A stretch of DNA of 64,000 nucleotides from GCA-003244245 sp050700355. GTDB taxonomy: Bacteria; Actinomycetota; Actinomycetes; Mycobacteriales; Pseudonocardiaceae. The notes below the pieces were generated by a model. That model was not told where the DNA came from. It ran no database searches and saw only the letters and a list, made by a program, of their open reading frames with translations. The position numbers were made by a program, and so were the translations under genes. This document shows positions 1-7,999 of the stretch, one piece after another. The first letter of the stretch is position 1, and each line of letters starts with the position of its first letter. The stretch spans positions 1 to 64,000 of the forward strand of contig JBOHHE010000100.1 of NCBI GenBank assembly GCA_050700355.1, written 5' to 3'.

Positions 1-197
1 GGGCGTCGTCGAGGTGGTCGACGACGCCCAGCGCCATCTCCCACAAGGCGACCCGGTGCGGGAGGTGCCCGCGCCGGTAGGTGTACGTGGCCAGCACCCA
101 GGCCAGCTGACACACCACGTCGTACCACCCGCGTGCCGCTGCGGTGCGCTGGCTTGCCAACAGGCACAGGTGCTCTTCGTCGAACCACGCCAGGGTC
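1..197 (-). pseudogene. TPR-type regulator fragment (AfsR/NB-ARC-like), cut by window edge
   Basis: Read on the minus strand from about 197 to 1, this translates without stops. It gives a helical segment beginning LAWFDEEHLCLL and continuing with QLAWVLATYTYRRGH. This WFD.EH...LL...W.LAW.L...Y..RGH pattern is typical of the TPR region that follows the NB-ARC domain in actinobacterial AfsR/SARP-type regulators. No start codon or upstream domain is joined to it; the neighbouring sequence at 215-730 is a different regulator type in other frames. The gene may continue beyond the window start, so it could be the middle of a larger broken gene. The family call is pattern recognition only. Confidence 0.35.
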
Positions 198-214
198 GAG
201 CGGCGCCGGAGAGT

Positions 215-730
215 GCGATTACCTCGCGAGCGTCGCCGTGTATCCATCCGAGGTGTCCCTTAAAGGACAATGCCAGGGAGATCAGGTTCGGGTCGTCGAG
301 TTCGACGCCGATCGCCAAGGCCGCGTCGAGCTCGACACTCGCCTGTTCGTGGTTCCCGGTCGAGGTGAGCAGCCAGCCGAGGTATTGGTGCAGCTCACCG
401 GTGAGCGCACCGATCCGGTTTCGGACTGGGAGACGGGCGTCGGCGAAGAAATCGCGGGCCAGGGCGAGCTGGTGGCGGGGAGCACAGCGACCGACCCGGC
501 GACATCCTCCAAGCGCCGATTAGCGGCAAGCACGTCAGCCAGCGCGATTACTGTGGCGACGTTGACCCGGCGGGGTGATCGGCGGCCAGGGCGAGCCGTT
601 CCCGGTCGTCGGGATCGCGGGGCACCGGGCTTTCGGCGAACTCAGCCCGTCCCCCGGCACCCATACTCGCGTCTCCCTCGAATGTCACCTGCCAGAATTG
701 ACACCGACAGTGTTCCGCCCTGGTGCGCAC
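215..730 (-). pseudogene. HTH/TPR transcriptional regulator remnant with two frameshifts
   Basis: Three successive minus-strand frames spell one recognisable regulator: RDPDDRERLALAADHPA, then VNVATVIALADVLAANRRLE, then a segment with LALARDFFADARLPVRN, LHQYLGWLL and SLALSFKGHLGWIHG. The order matches the C-terminal TPR half of common actinomycete HTH proteins (ADVLAA.RR.ED...VL...LAL; LSFKGH.AW). Moving between frames needs an indel near 569-571 and another near 475-484. The N-terminal DNA-binding part is missing. After about 215 the sequence switches to an unrelated TPR fragment, so the locus is a decayed mosaic. Two sequencing errors this close together are less likely than real decay but cannot be excluded. 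Confidence 0.5.
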
Positions 731-804
731 ACCGCCATGGTGAGCGTCGTGATCACCGACATCGGCTCACTGTTGGGGATCCTTGATAGCTCTGGGCGGG
801 TTGG

Positions 805-1293
805 TCAGGCGCCGGTGGCGGGGGCAAAGTAATTATGCAACATCTCCGTGGGCCATTTTGCTTGCCGGACTTCGCCGCGCGGTCCGAACTCGATGAACCA
901 CGGTTTGATATCAAGGACCGGTGTTCCATCGACCGCGTCGAGATCTTCAACGTGAAGATCAATTCCATCGACCTTGATGAGTCGGCAGCGCGAAACTCCC
1001 AGCCAGTTCACACGACGCATGTTGCGATGGCCGAAAATTCCAACCTCGGGCCAGGCCGGGTTGTCCCTGGGACGACGAGCACCGAGGTTGAGGTCTGTCG
1101 GGTCGGTCAGATGAAATCGAAATAAGATTTCTAGGTGAGAGAACTCCTCCAGGCCCTTTGTCGCATCGACAGTGAAGCGGTTGCCATCGATACGGATGAT
1201 CGAACGGGTGCCACCCCAATAGTCGTCGGTCGGCTCGATGCGCCCGCCGACAACGTAAGCGAGAGGCTCTACAACAAACGACTGACCTGTCAT
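805..1293 (-). CDS. TrmO/TsaA-family (UPF0066) tRNA methyltransferase-like protein
   Basis: A 162-residue protein close to the size of the compact TrmO/TsaA beta-barrel domain. TrmO enzymes use S-adenosylmethionine to N6-methylate the t6A37 base of tRNA-Thr(GGU). Family hallmarks visible here are a proximal basic/acidic strand around residues 14-30 (GGRIEPTDDYWGG), the core GLEEFSHLEILFRFH at about 46-60, and the strand GARRPRDNPAWPEVGIFGHR carrying the R..NP.G......N-like pattern (here NPAWPEVG). The C-terminal stretch VDGIDLHVEDLDAVDGTPVLDIKP is the usual family ending. It stands alone between two broken regions with no cotranscribed partner. Assignment to the family is firm; actual tRNA specificity is inferred. 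Confidence 0.75.
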   Translation of the reverse strand: MTGQSFVVEPLAYVVGGRIEPTDDYWGGTRSIIRIDGNRFTVDATKGLEEFSHLEILFRFHLTDPTDLNLGARRPRDNPAWPEVGIFGHRNMRRVNWLGVSRCRLIKVDGIDLHVEDLDAVDGTPVLDIKPWFIEFGPRGEVRQAKWPTEMLHNYFAPATGA

Positions 1294-1413
1294 GGTTCCT
1301 CTTGTTCGGCAATCTTAATGGGACTGCGCTTGGACTCGTGCTAATGTTACTCTAATATGACGCTGTCGCCAAGTATGCGGCAGCTCGTCGGTCGAGTTCT
1401 TTGGCAGCAGTGA

Positions 1414-1578
1414 CGCCTCGGTTGCAGCGCGCAGAACGTACCCGAACCCGACGCCTTCGACCAAGACGAGGACTGTCCGGGGTGCCGGGACTGTCTGCGC
1501 TACTGCCCGGAGTGCGTGCACGAGGCGACCCGCTATAGCGTCGAGCCCGGACAACTCGACCACACACCACACCGATGA
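1414..1578 (+). pseudogene. Cysteine-rich hypothetical tail without a start codon
   Basis: An open frame runs from just after a TGA at 1411 to a stop at 1576-1578. Its end contains PEPDAFDQDEDCPGCRDC followed by LRYCPECVHEATRYS. The CPGCRDCLRYCPEC spacing suggests a small metal-binding module. No ATG/GTG with a ribosome site precedes it, so it is either a 5'-truncated gene or a chance frame. It is listed because the composition is protein-like and unlike the neighbouring noncoding DNA. Confidence 0.25.
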
Positions 1579-1646
1579 CCCTGTACCCAGGACAACGACC
1601 CCAGGACAACAACGGAGCGCCGGTCAGGGAGGGGCATTGGCCTCAG

Positions 1647-2944
1647 CTATTGCCGGAGTGGGTTATGAAGTGGAGTTCCGGTGGGGTCGATAGCTCTCGG
1701 TGGAATGAATTCGGGTCGGCCGCGTCCGTCGAGGCGGATGTGCCAGCCCTGGCGGTGCACGATGGCATGATGGTACTCGCACAACAAACACATATTGTGC
1801 AATGCCGTCTCGCCCCCGTCGAGCCAACTCCGAATATGGTGCGCCTCGCAATAACGGGGTGGACGAGTACACCCAGGAAAAATACACCCCTGATCCCGCC
1901 GACCCAACGCATCACGGATTGCGGCGGTGGCCAGGCGCTGGTGTCGTCCGACATCCAGGGGCAGGGACTCCGAGCCAAGAACCATGGGGATCATGCCGCA
2001 ATCACACGCCGACCGGCGGGCTCCGGCGGCAGACAGCCGTCCCCCGGTATCCAGGACCGCCGAGCTCAGGCCGTCGATCAGCTCACGCAGCCCCATGGTC
2101 AGAACCAGCTGCGGACGCTTCCCACCGCGAGTAGGCAACTCCCCCTCGTTGAGCAACCGGCCCATCGCCTCCACCAACGCATCGGCATCCCGGCGGGACT
2201 GGCTACGGGTATCAGGGACCCCTCGACCGGGGCACGGCGACCGTTGAGCGAACCCAGAACCTCCAAGACACGGGCACCACCCTCAGGATCCAGCTTGCCG
2301 GTAAGACTGACCGTCCCGTCGGCTCCGGTACGTACTCGCAGCTCCCGGATGGTCTCAGGTTCCTCAATGGGCTCCGGGCCATCGGGATCAAGATAGGCCA
2401 GCAGGCGCTCACCGATCCGACCCAACTCCGCGGGAGCGAACCGGCGCGCCGCCTGCGCCAGGGTCTGCTCCGCCTCAGCGACGGTATCGGGGTGGATACC
2501 GTCTGGGATCCGGCGCATGGTCGCGGTGATCACCCGCAGCTGACCGGGCCCGATCACCCCCGCCGCCAACTCCGCCGCGGTCGCGGGCAACACCGGCGGT
2601 AATTCCTGCCCGGTCAACGACCGTCGCGCGGTGAGCAACCCCGCCTGCTCCACCCGAACCCGACCCTCCCCCGGAGACAGCTGCAACACACCGGCCACCA
2701 ACCGGGCCGTGGTCCCGAACCCAGTGACCACCCCCGCCCGCTCGGTCTCCAATTCCGCGACCGCATCCAAAACCCGAGCATAAGACCGACGATACTCAGC
2801 CTCAGCAGCACGCAGCGAATCAAGCAGCCCGTCAATCCGAGCTTGCTCACCCGCCAACACCGCTGTGGTCACCCACCCATTCTCACCACCGACACCGACA
2901 ATTCCGGACCACCCGACAACCACTCCGAGAAGAATCTCGAACAT
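1647..2944 (-). pseudogene. DUF222 / 13E12-type HNH endonuclease, frameshifted
   Basis: The N-terminal part starts at an ATG ending at 2944 and carries a DUF222 domain (LAGEQARIDGLLDSLRAAE ... AGVIGPGQLRVITATMRRIP ... VRTGADGTVSLTGKLDPEGG). The C-terminal part lies in another frame and carries the HNH nuclease with GCIFPGCTRPPRYCEAHHI and LCEYHHAIVH. The two frames join cleanly if one C is added to the four-C run at 2219-2222 (plus strand), giving ...VEGVPDTRSQSRRDADALVE.... So one base is missing from an otherwise intact gene. Either it was inactivated recently or this is an assembly error in a short homopolymer. A half LexA site (TCGAAC, 2937-2942) abuts the start codon in the same place as in the intact paralogue at 30.3-31.9 kb, but the other half-site is lost. 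Confidence 0.8.
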
Positions 2945-3531
2945 GCGACGAACGGTCACTTTAGAGCGATAAAAGGTAACCGACGACAGCACCTCGGCAA
3001 GAGCCCACCGCACTGAAGCCTTCCACGTAACCGGTTGTTGCGTTGTGTGATCGATTGTGGGGAGTTACGTGGTCTGGCGGTTGTCGTGGTGGATCGGGTT
3101 CACCTTCGCCAGGCTCAGGTGGCCGTTGCTGACCCACTCGGCAATGCGGGCGAGCAGGTCGGGGTCGCCGCGGGCGGCGGTAGTGTCGTGCTCACGGCCC
3201 GAGCGCGCCAGTCGCTACTTGCGTGATACACAGTAAGTCGAGAGAGGGGTTGGCGATGGACTGCACAGTCATTCCGGGAGCTGTGGCGGGGTAGCCAGCA
3301 TGCTCCAGTCCAACTGATCGGCCCACACGTCCCGGGGGCGTGTGCGTGTGCTGGAAGGACCTCGTCGTGCAGCTGGGCCGGGCATTCGCCACTGCATGGC
3401 CACGCAGGTGCCCCGTAACCGCTGATGTGGCCAGTTGAGAGGCAGCCGAGTGTGATGTGGCGGGCTCGTCGGGTAATCCGCTGCCTTTACGCACAGGTGA
3501 CTACAATCGCAAGTGACACCGTGCTGCTTGG
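2945..3531. other. Gene-poor stretch with remnants
   Basis: I see no intact gene here. On the minus strand around 3050-3190 a short coding-like segment reads RGDPDLLARIAEWVSNGHLS then LAKVNPIHHDNRQTT and stops, without a start. The first copy of the 60-bp repeat lies at 3201-3260; the ATG it carries (3256) opens a frame that stops after 12 codons. The rest (3270-3531) shows no convincing coding signal. Confidence 0.4.
3201..3260 (+). repeat. 60-bp promoter-type repeat, copy 1 (with 5111-5170)
   Basis: This segment and 5111-5170 match at 53 of 60 positions, and the last 20 bases (agagaggggttggcgatgga) are identical. They contain a ribosome-binding-like gagagagggg and an ATG eight to nine bases later. 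Directly after the repeat this copy has one base fewer than the other (gatggactgcac versus gatggatttgcac), which destroys the reading frame. Together they look like two copies of the upstream region of a DUF397-type small gene. Confidence 0.75.
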
Positions 3532-4845
3532 TCACCGGGTCTGTGTCAGGGGTTCGGAGGTGAAGCCTTCGATGGCACCGGCCAGGTCGATAGCATCCCG
3601 GCCGGGATTCTCGATCGCCGCCAGCGCGGTGCGCACTCGTTCCACGGACGTCACGATCGCGTGCCCGCGTTGGGCCGGGGAAAGGCTGAGCACTGGGGCA
3701 AGGGTCTCCGCCGCGCCGTCGAGCTCGCCCCGGACCACCCGAGCCACCGCGAGGGCACCGCGGGTACCCGCTTGGATTCTGAAGGAGCGGCCGGGGGTCG
3801 CGGCATAGGCGTCCAACGCTTCGAGGGCGGCTCGTTCAGCGCGGGTCGCCTCCGGTTCACCACCCCAGGAGAGCGCTTCGGCAGCGTAGTAGAGCTGACC
3901 GCGCAAGCTGAAGGTGCAGGCTCCGCCGAGACTGTCCAGCTCGTCGGGCTGCACTCGGTTCCGTGCCTCAGTGGCCCGGACCAAGGCGTCGTGGGTCTCT
4001 TCCAGTCGGTTGAGCGCGGCCAGCGCCCGCGCCTCGCCGCTGGCCAGAAAGACGCTCGCGGTACCCCGGCTGCGGGCGGCGGCCTCGGCGCCGAGCTGGG
4101 CGTAGCGCACTGACTCCTCGAACCGCCCTGACCAGTAGGTGATAGCTGCCTGCAGGCCACGGATCCAGGCCCGAAGTCCGTCGTGCCCGGCATTGTCCGC
4201 ACACGCATAGCCTGCACGGGCTTGCGTCATCGCATCATGAAAGGCGTCCATGTCGTGCGAGGCTCTGGCCATCAGACCGCAGGCGACCCCGGCGATCAAG
4301 TACAGATCGCGGCTCTGTTCCAGCCGCTGATGTCCCTCCAGCAGCACAAAGGCACGTTCCTGGGTGTCCACCAAGTCACCGAGGAGGGTGGGCAGCGGCT
4401 GCTGATCGTAGGTAGTGATCAGGCGGCGCACATCGTCGGTCAGTTGATCGAGCGTCTCGGCGCCGACGTTGAGTGCTTCGATGCGGCTGAGAAAGTCACG
4501 AGCACGGTCTGCGCTCATGGCTAGCACCTGCCCTTCGCGGTCCGTCCGCGCGCTACCGCGCCGCGACACCACCCCATCATGGCACCGGCCCGGTCGCAGG
4601 GCCCCGATGCCGTAGGGCGGACCGAGCAGCCGCACCACCGGCTCCTCGAACATCTTCTCCAGTACGCCTTGGGCCTGCGGGCGAGGCAAGCTACGCAACT
4701 CGCCTACCACCCACCGATACACCTGCCGTTCACTGAGCTCGATCCCGCCTGCCCGTTGATAGCGCTTCCGGAATTCCTCCAACGTGAGGTGTCGTTGCCG
4801 AAGCAGCTGCTCCAGCCGCGTACGCGGTGGTTCCTGTTCGATCAT
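3532..4845 (-). CDS. XRE-like TPR transcriptional regulator
   Basis: A 437-residue protein if started at the ATG at 4845, which follows AGAGGAGGG at a good distance. An upstream in-frame ATG at 4983 would add 46 unlikely residues and lacks such a site. The first ~90 residues (RLEQLLRQRHLTLEEFRKRY, ELSERQVYRWVVGEL) resemble the helix-turn-helix region of actinomycete XRE regulators. The remainder is helical repeat sequence with TPR-like pairs (ERAFVLLEGHQRLEQSRDLY, GLRAWIRGLQAAITYWSG, EALDAYAATPGRSF). Such proteins commonly pair with small DUF397 proteins in actinomycetes. Here the gene lies between two 60-bp repeats bearing degenerate DUF397-like starts, so its partner seems lost. Ligand and targets are unknown. 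Confidence 0.7.
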   Translation of the reverse strand: MIEQEPPRTRLEQLLRQRHLTLEEFRKRYQRAGGIELSERQVYRWVVGELRSLPRPQAQGVLEKMFEEPVVRLLGPPYGIGALRPGRCHDGVVSRRGSARTDREGQVLAMSADRARDFLSRIEALNVGAETLDQLTDDVRRLITTYDQQPLPTLLGDLVDTQERAFVLLEGHQRLEQSRDLYLIAGVACGLMARASHDMDAFHDAMTQARAGYACADNAGHDGLRAWIRGLQAAITYWSGRFEESVRYAQLGAEAAARSRGTASVFLASGEARALAALNRLEETHDALVRATEARNRVQPDELDSLGGACTFSLRGQLYYAAEALSWGGEPEATRAERAALEALDAYAATPGRSFRIQAGTRGALAVARVVRGELDGAAETLAPVLSLSPAQRGHAIVTSVERVRTALAAIENPGRDAIDLAGAIEGFTSEPLTQTR

Positions 4846-5110
4846 CCCACGCCCTCCTCTCTGATTGGTCGGCTCACAGTAGAGCCTCCCGGACCGGAAC
4901 AGGCCACTTGACGAACAGACGGCGAGAACCGACAAGGATACGACCTGCCTACGACAACTAATCTCCGGCGAAAGTGACCACACTAAGGCAGATCAGCCAG
5001 GTCTTGGCGGAACACCAGGTTCGGCCGCTTTCCCCCGAGCCCCGACTACCTCCCCCTGGAGTGGCCGGTCGGCCTTCTTCCGAAAGGTGTTCGCCGCCAG
5101 CCGCACTGAT

Positions 5111-5170
5111 GAGCGCACCAGTCGCTACTTGCGTAGTACGGAGTGAGCCGAGAGAGGGGTTGGCGATGGA
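5111..5170 (+). repeat. 60-bp promoter-type repeat, copy 2 (with 3201-3260)
   Basis: Second copy of the repeat at 3201-3260, in the same orientation and 1.9 kb away on the other side of the XRE-type regulator. It carries gagagagggg and an ATG at 5166. Mismatches cluster in the middle (gcgtagtacggagtgagccg versus gcgtgatacacagtaagtcg), while the ends are conserved. That is the pattern expected of a duplicated promoter and ribosome site. Confidence 0.75.
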
Positions 5171-5264
5171 TTTGCACAGCGCACAGGAGAGCTACCGCGC
5201 AACTCCGCACGTGAGGCCGGACGCGCATAGCATTGTACGCATGATGTCGTTAACTTCGGGCTAA
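5166..5264 (+). pseudogene. DUF397-like start, truncated (32 codons)
   Basis: The ATG inside the repeat opens a 32-codon frame beginning MDLHSAQESYRA. DUF397 proteins of actinomycetes often begin MDL..A.WRKSSYS, so the first seven residues fit, but the tryptophan/serine core that should follow is absent and the frame ends early. I read it as the surviving 5' tip of a DUF397 gene beside its XRE-type partner. A genuine small peptide is possible but has no support. Confidence 0.35.
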
Positions 5265-5365
5265 AGCTTATTGCTTAACCTGTTTGCTTCTTGCAGCCTG
5301 TGCGGTCGTCTCGAGTCACTAGCAGAGTGAACAGCCATGACGCACACCTGTTACGACGATCGTGG

Positions 5366-5657
5366 TCAGGGATTGATGAGAGGCATCATCTTGTGACGGA
5401 GGAAACTCCGGATCTCGTCACACTGAGAGTCGGTGGCTGTCACGAGGGGGCGGTCGCACGTATGGAGGAAAGCCAGGAAGTCGACGAGGTCGCGGAGGAA
5501 TCGTCGTGACCAGCGAACTCCGGACACTGAATGCGGACAGGTCCACGTGGGCCACAGTGTTCGCTGGCAGATCTGTGGCCACGGCACGCGCGAGTTCGGT
5601 CTTCCCTATCCGATGACTCCCACAGGACGTCAAGTTCGAAGGCATCATCAGGATCAT
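5366..5657 (-). pseudogene. AAA+ ATPase (Clp-like) remnant
   Basis: On the minus strand the frame ending at 5418 reads CGSHRIGKTELARAVATDLP then NTVAHVDLSAFSV. This resembles the Walker A region of Clp/AAA+ ATPases (G....GKTELA.A.A, followed by .D.S.F), with the first Walker glycines degraded to GSHRIGKT. A second frame ending at 5366 continues with RDLVDFLAFLHTCDRPLVTA, which suggests a frameshift between them. No start region or C-terminal domain remains. Family assignment is by motif only. Confidence 0.35.
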
Positions 5658-5741
5658 GCCACGTCGTTACGCCCCAGCAAGTTCTTCGCTCAGTATGACA
5701 CCAGGTCATAGCGTGGCCCCCGGAACGCTAGCGTTGGATCT

Positions 5742-7022
5742 GTGAGCGACGAGGCGAGCGTTCGGGCAGGGATCGTGGTCACCGGGACGGAGATGCTGAG
5801 CGGCAAGATCACCGACCGGAACGGGCCCTGGCTGGCGCAGCGGCTCGGTGAGCTGGGGGTCGAGGTGGCCCACCTGCTCTGCGTCGGGGACCGGCCCGAG
5901 GATCTGCGCGCGGCACTGGATTTCTTGGCCGACCAGGGCGTCGACCTGATCGTCACCAGCGGGGGGCTCGGCCCGACGGCGGACGACCTCACCGTCGAAG
6001 TGGTCGCCGACTTCGCCGGGCTGGAGCTGGAACTCGACGAGGTGATGGAAGCTCGGATCGCGGCCATCCTGGCCGGATTCCGGCATCTGGCGAAGTTCAG
6101 CCCGGAAGCGCTGCGCGCGGCGAACCGTAAGCAGGCGATGGTGCCCCGCGGCGCCCAGACCCTGAACCCGGCGGGAACGGCACCCGGGCTCGTGGTCGGA
6201 GTCGAAGGCGGACCGACGTTTATCGTGCTCCCCGGACCACCCCGTGAGCTGCAGGCGATGTGGCCCAGCGCGCTGGCCACGCCCGCCGCCAAGGCCGCGC
6301 TGCAACACGCCCAGCCCTTCGAGTCGGTGCAGCTGCGCCTGTTCGGACTGCCCGAGTCGGAGATCGCGGCGACACTACGCGATGCGGGCGCGACGCTGGA
6401 CCTGTCCCCGCTGGAGATCACCACCTGCCTGCGGCGCGCGGAGCTGGAGATCGACATCCGGCACCGGCCAGGCGCCGAGGCGCTCCGTGAGGCGCTGGTC
6501 GAGCAGATCGCCGCCCGGCACGCCCGGCACCTGTTCTCCAGCGACGGTTCCACCCTGGACGACCAGGTGGCCGCGCTGCTGGCGGGGCGGCTGATCGGGC
6601 TCGGGGAATCGTGCACCGGGGGGCTGCTGACCGCCCGGCTCACCGAACGGCCGGGGTCGTCGGCCTACGTCGCGGGTGGAGTGGTGGCCTACGCCAACAC
6701 CGCCAAGACCGCGTTGCTCGGCGTGCCAACGGAGTTGATCGAGCAACACGGCGCGGTGTCCGCGCCGGTGGCCCGAGCCATGGCCGACGGAGCACGCGAT
6801 CGCTTCGGCGCCGACGTCGGTGCCGCGATCACCGGAGTGGCGGGCCCGGGGGGCGGTAGCGCGGCCAAGCCGGTCGGCTACGTGTGCGTCTGTGTAAGCA
6901 CCAGCAACGGTGCCCTGGCTCGTGACCCGGTGTTGCCCGGTGATCGCACCGAGATCCGCGACCGCTCGGTGACCCTCGCGATGCACCTCATCCGGCGGCT
7001 CTTGACCGCGGCGAGCCGGTGA
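5742..7022 (+). CDS. cinA: CinA family protein (MoCF domain plus nicotinamide-nucleotide amidase domain)
   Basis: A 426-residue protein from a GTG at 5742, the usual length for CinA. Residues 1-170 form the molybdopterin-binding-like COG1058 domain, with VVTGTEMLSG near the N-terminus, TSGGLGPTADDLT around 70-82 and VLPGPPRELQAMW around 160. The C-terminal ~150 residues are the PncC-type amidohydrolase domain, with GLGESCTGGLLTARLTE, GGVVAYANTAKTALLGV and ITGVAGPGGGS. PncC deamidates NMN in pyridine nucleotide recycling; the N-terminal domain of CinA proteins hydrolyses ADP-ribose in characterised members. The gene is convergent with the membrane protein ending 20 bp downstream. No SOS box is visible upstream. 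Confidence 0.92.
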   Translation: MSDEASVRAGIVVTGTEMLSGKITDRNGPWLAQRLGELGVEVAHLLCVGDRPEDLRAALDFLADQGVDLIVTSGGLGPTADDLTVEVVADFAGLELELDEVMEARIAAILAGFRHLAKFSPEALRAANRKQAMVPRGAQTLNPAGTAPGLVVGVEGGPTFIVLPGPPRELQAMWPSALATPAAKAALQHAQPFESVQLRLFGLPESEIAATLRDAGATLDLSPLEITTCLRRAELEIDIRHRPGAEALREALVEQIAARHARHLFSSDGSTLDDQVAALLAGRLIGLGESCTGGLLTARLTERPGSSAYVAGGVVAYANTAKTALLGVPTELIEQHGAVSAPVARAMADGARDRFGADVGAAITGVAGPGGGSAAKPVGYVCVCVSTSNGALARDPVLPGDRTEIRDRSVTLAMHLIRRLLTAASR

Positions 7023-7041
7023 CCAGCGATAGCCGGCCGCC

Positions 7042-7953
7042 TCACGCAGCTGGCGCGGTCGGCGGGAGGTTCTCCTTGGCGGTCGCCGCCCAGGCGGTGA
7101 TGAACAACAGGAAGCGCGAGACGAAGTAGGCGAACACCATCAGACCGATCACCGGGCCGAACAAGCTCCCGGTCGGGCTGCTGCTAACGACATCGAGGTA
7201 ACCCGCGAACGCCTGTTTGAGCAGCTCAAAGCCGATCGCGGCGAAAACCGCGGCGCGTATCGCGTTACGCAGCGTGACCGGCTCCCTCGGCAGCCGCGCG
7301 ATCACCCAGAGAAACACCAGCCACATACCGGTCAAGGAGAGCAGCACGGTGAGGATGCGCAACACCTGCCGGGCCCAGAACGTGTCACCGAAACCGGCCA
7401 GGTCCAGCAGCGCACCGGCGAAGCCCGCACCTACACCGGTGAGCGCGAAGGACACGACGAGAGCGATTCCCAGGCCGAGCAGCGCCAGCAGATCGACCAG
7501 CGTGGTGCGCAAGAAGCTCTGTGGCTCGTGCCGCTGTGTCCATTGCGCGGTGAGAGCCTCGCGAAGGTTGCCCATCCACGCCAACCCGGAGTAGAGGGCA
7601 AGGAGCAAACCGAGGATCCCGACGCTGCCACGCGACTCGATCGACTCCGTGATCACCTCGTTCAGGGTCTCCCCGAGGCCCGCCGGCGCCGCCGTCCTGA
7701 TCTGTTCCTGAAGCTCACCCAGCAGCTGCTGATTACCGACCAGCACTATGGCGGCAACCGCGAAAGCCATCATCAGCAGCGGCACCAGCGACAGCACGCT
7801 GAAATAGGTGATCGCGGCGGCGTAGTGGTCGCCGTGGTTCGCCAGATAATTCTGACCGGCGCGCACAAGGTGATCGAGCCAGGGATATCGCTGGCGGTAC
7901 CGCTGGACGAGACCCGGCTGCTGCACCCCGCTGGCGTTCCCCGACATGGGCAC
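7042..7953 (-). CDS. YihY/YhjD family inner membrane protein
   Basis: About 300 residues with the YihY/BrkB family pattern. After a short cytoplasmic start there is YPWLDHLVRAGQNYLANHGD, then AAAITYFSVLSLVPLLMMAF forming the first membrane helix. Further hydrophobic helices follow (GILGLLLALYSGLAWMGNLR, LVDLLALLGLGIALVVSFAL, LSLTGMWLVFLWVIARLP, LFGPVIGLMVFAYFVSRFLL), giving six segments. An ATG at 7953 and another at 7947 (MSGNASG) are both possible. In M. tuberculosis a YhjD-like gene also lies near icd, so the pairing with the gene that starts 46 bp upstream is conserved context. Members are often annotated as envelope proteins of unproven function. Confidence 0.85.
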   Translation of the reverse strand: MPMSGNASGVQQPGLVQRYRQRYPWLDHLVRAGQNYLANHGDHYAAAITYFSVLSLVPLLMMAFAVAAIVLVGNQQLLGELQEQIRTAAPAGLGETLNEVITESIESRGSVGILGLLLALYSGLAWMGNLREALTAQWTQRHEPQSFLRTTLVDLLALLGLGIALVVSFALTGVGAGFAGALLDLAGFGDTFWARQVLRILTVLLSLTGMWLVFLWVIARLPREPVTLRNAIRAAVFAAIGFELLKQAFAGYLDVVSSSPTGSLFGPVIGLMVFAYFVSRFLLFITAWAATAKENLPPTAPAA

Positions 7954-7999
7954 ACGCTAGCGGGCTCGCCCACGTTCAGCACGGGAAGGCGCCACGCGG

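Larger units (their letters stand above)
4846..5741. other. Gene-poor stretch holding repeat copy 2 and gene remnants
   Basis: The stretch between the XRE regulator and cinA contains the second 60-bp repeat (5111-5170), a 32-codon DUF397-like remnant and an AAA ATPase remnant, annotated separately. Local base composition around 5230-5300 is noticeably AT-richer than the flanking genes. No intact gene was found on either strand. Confidence 0.4.

Noticed and set aside
5640..5741. SOS box expected before cinA ('damage-inducible')
   Set aside because: No GAAC-N4-GTTC palindrome is present in the upstream region. The name does not imply LexA control here.
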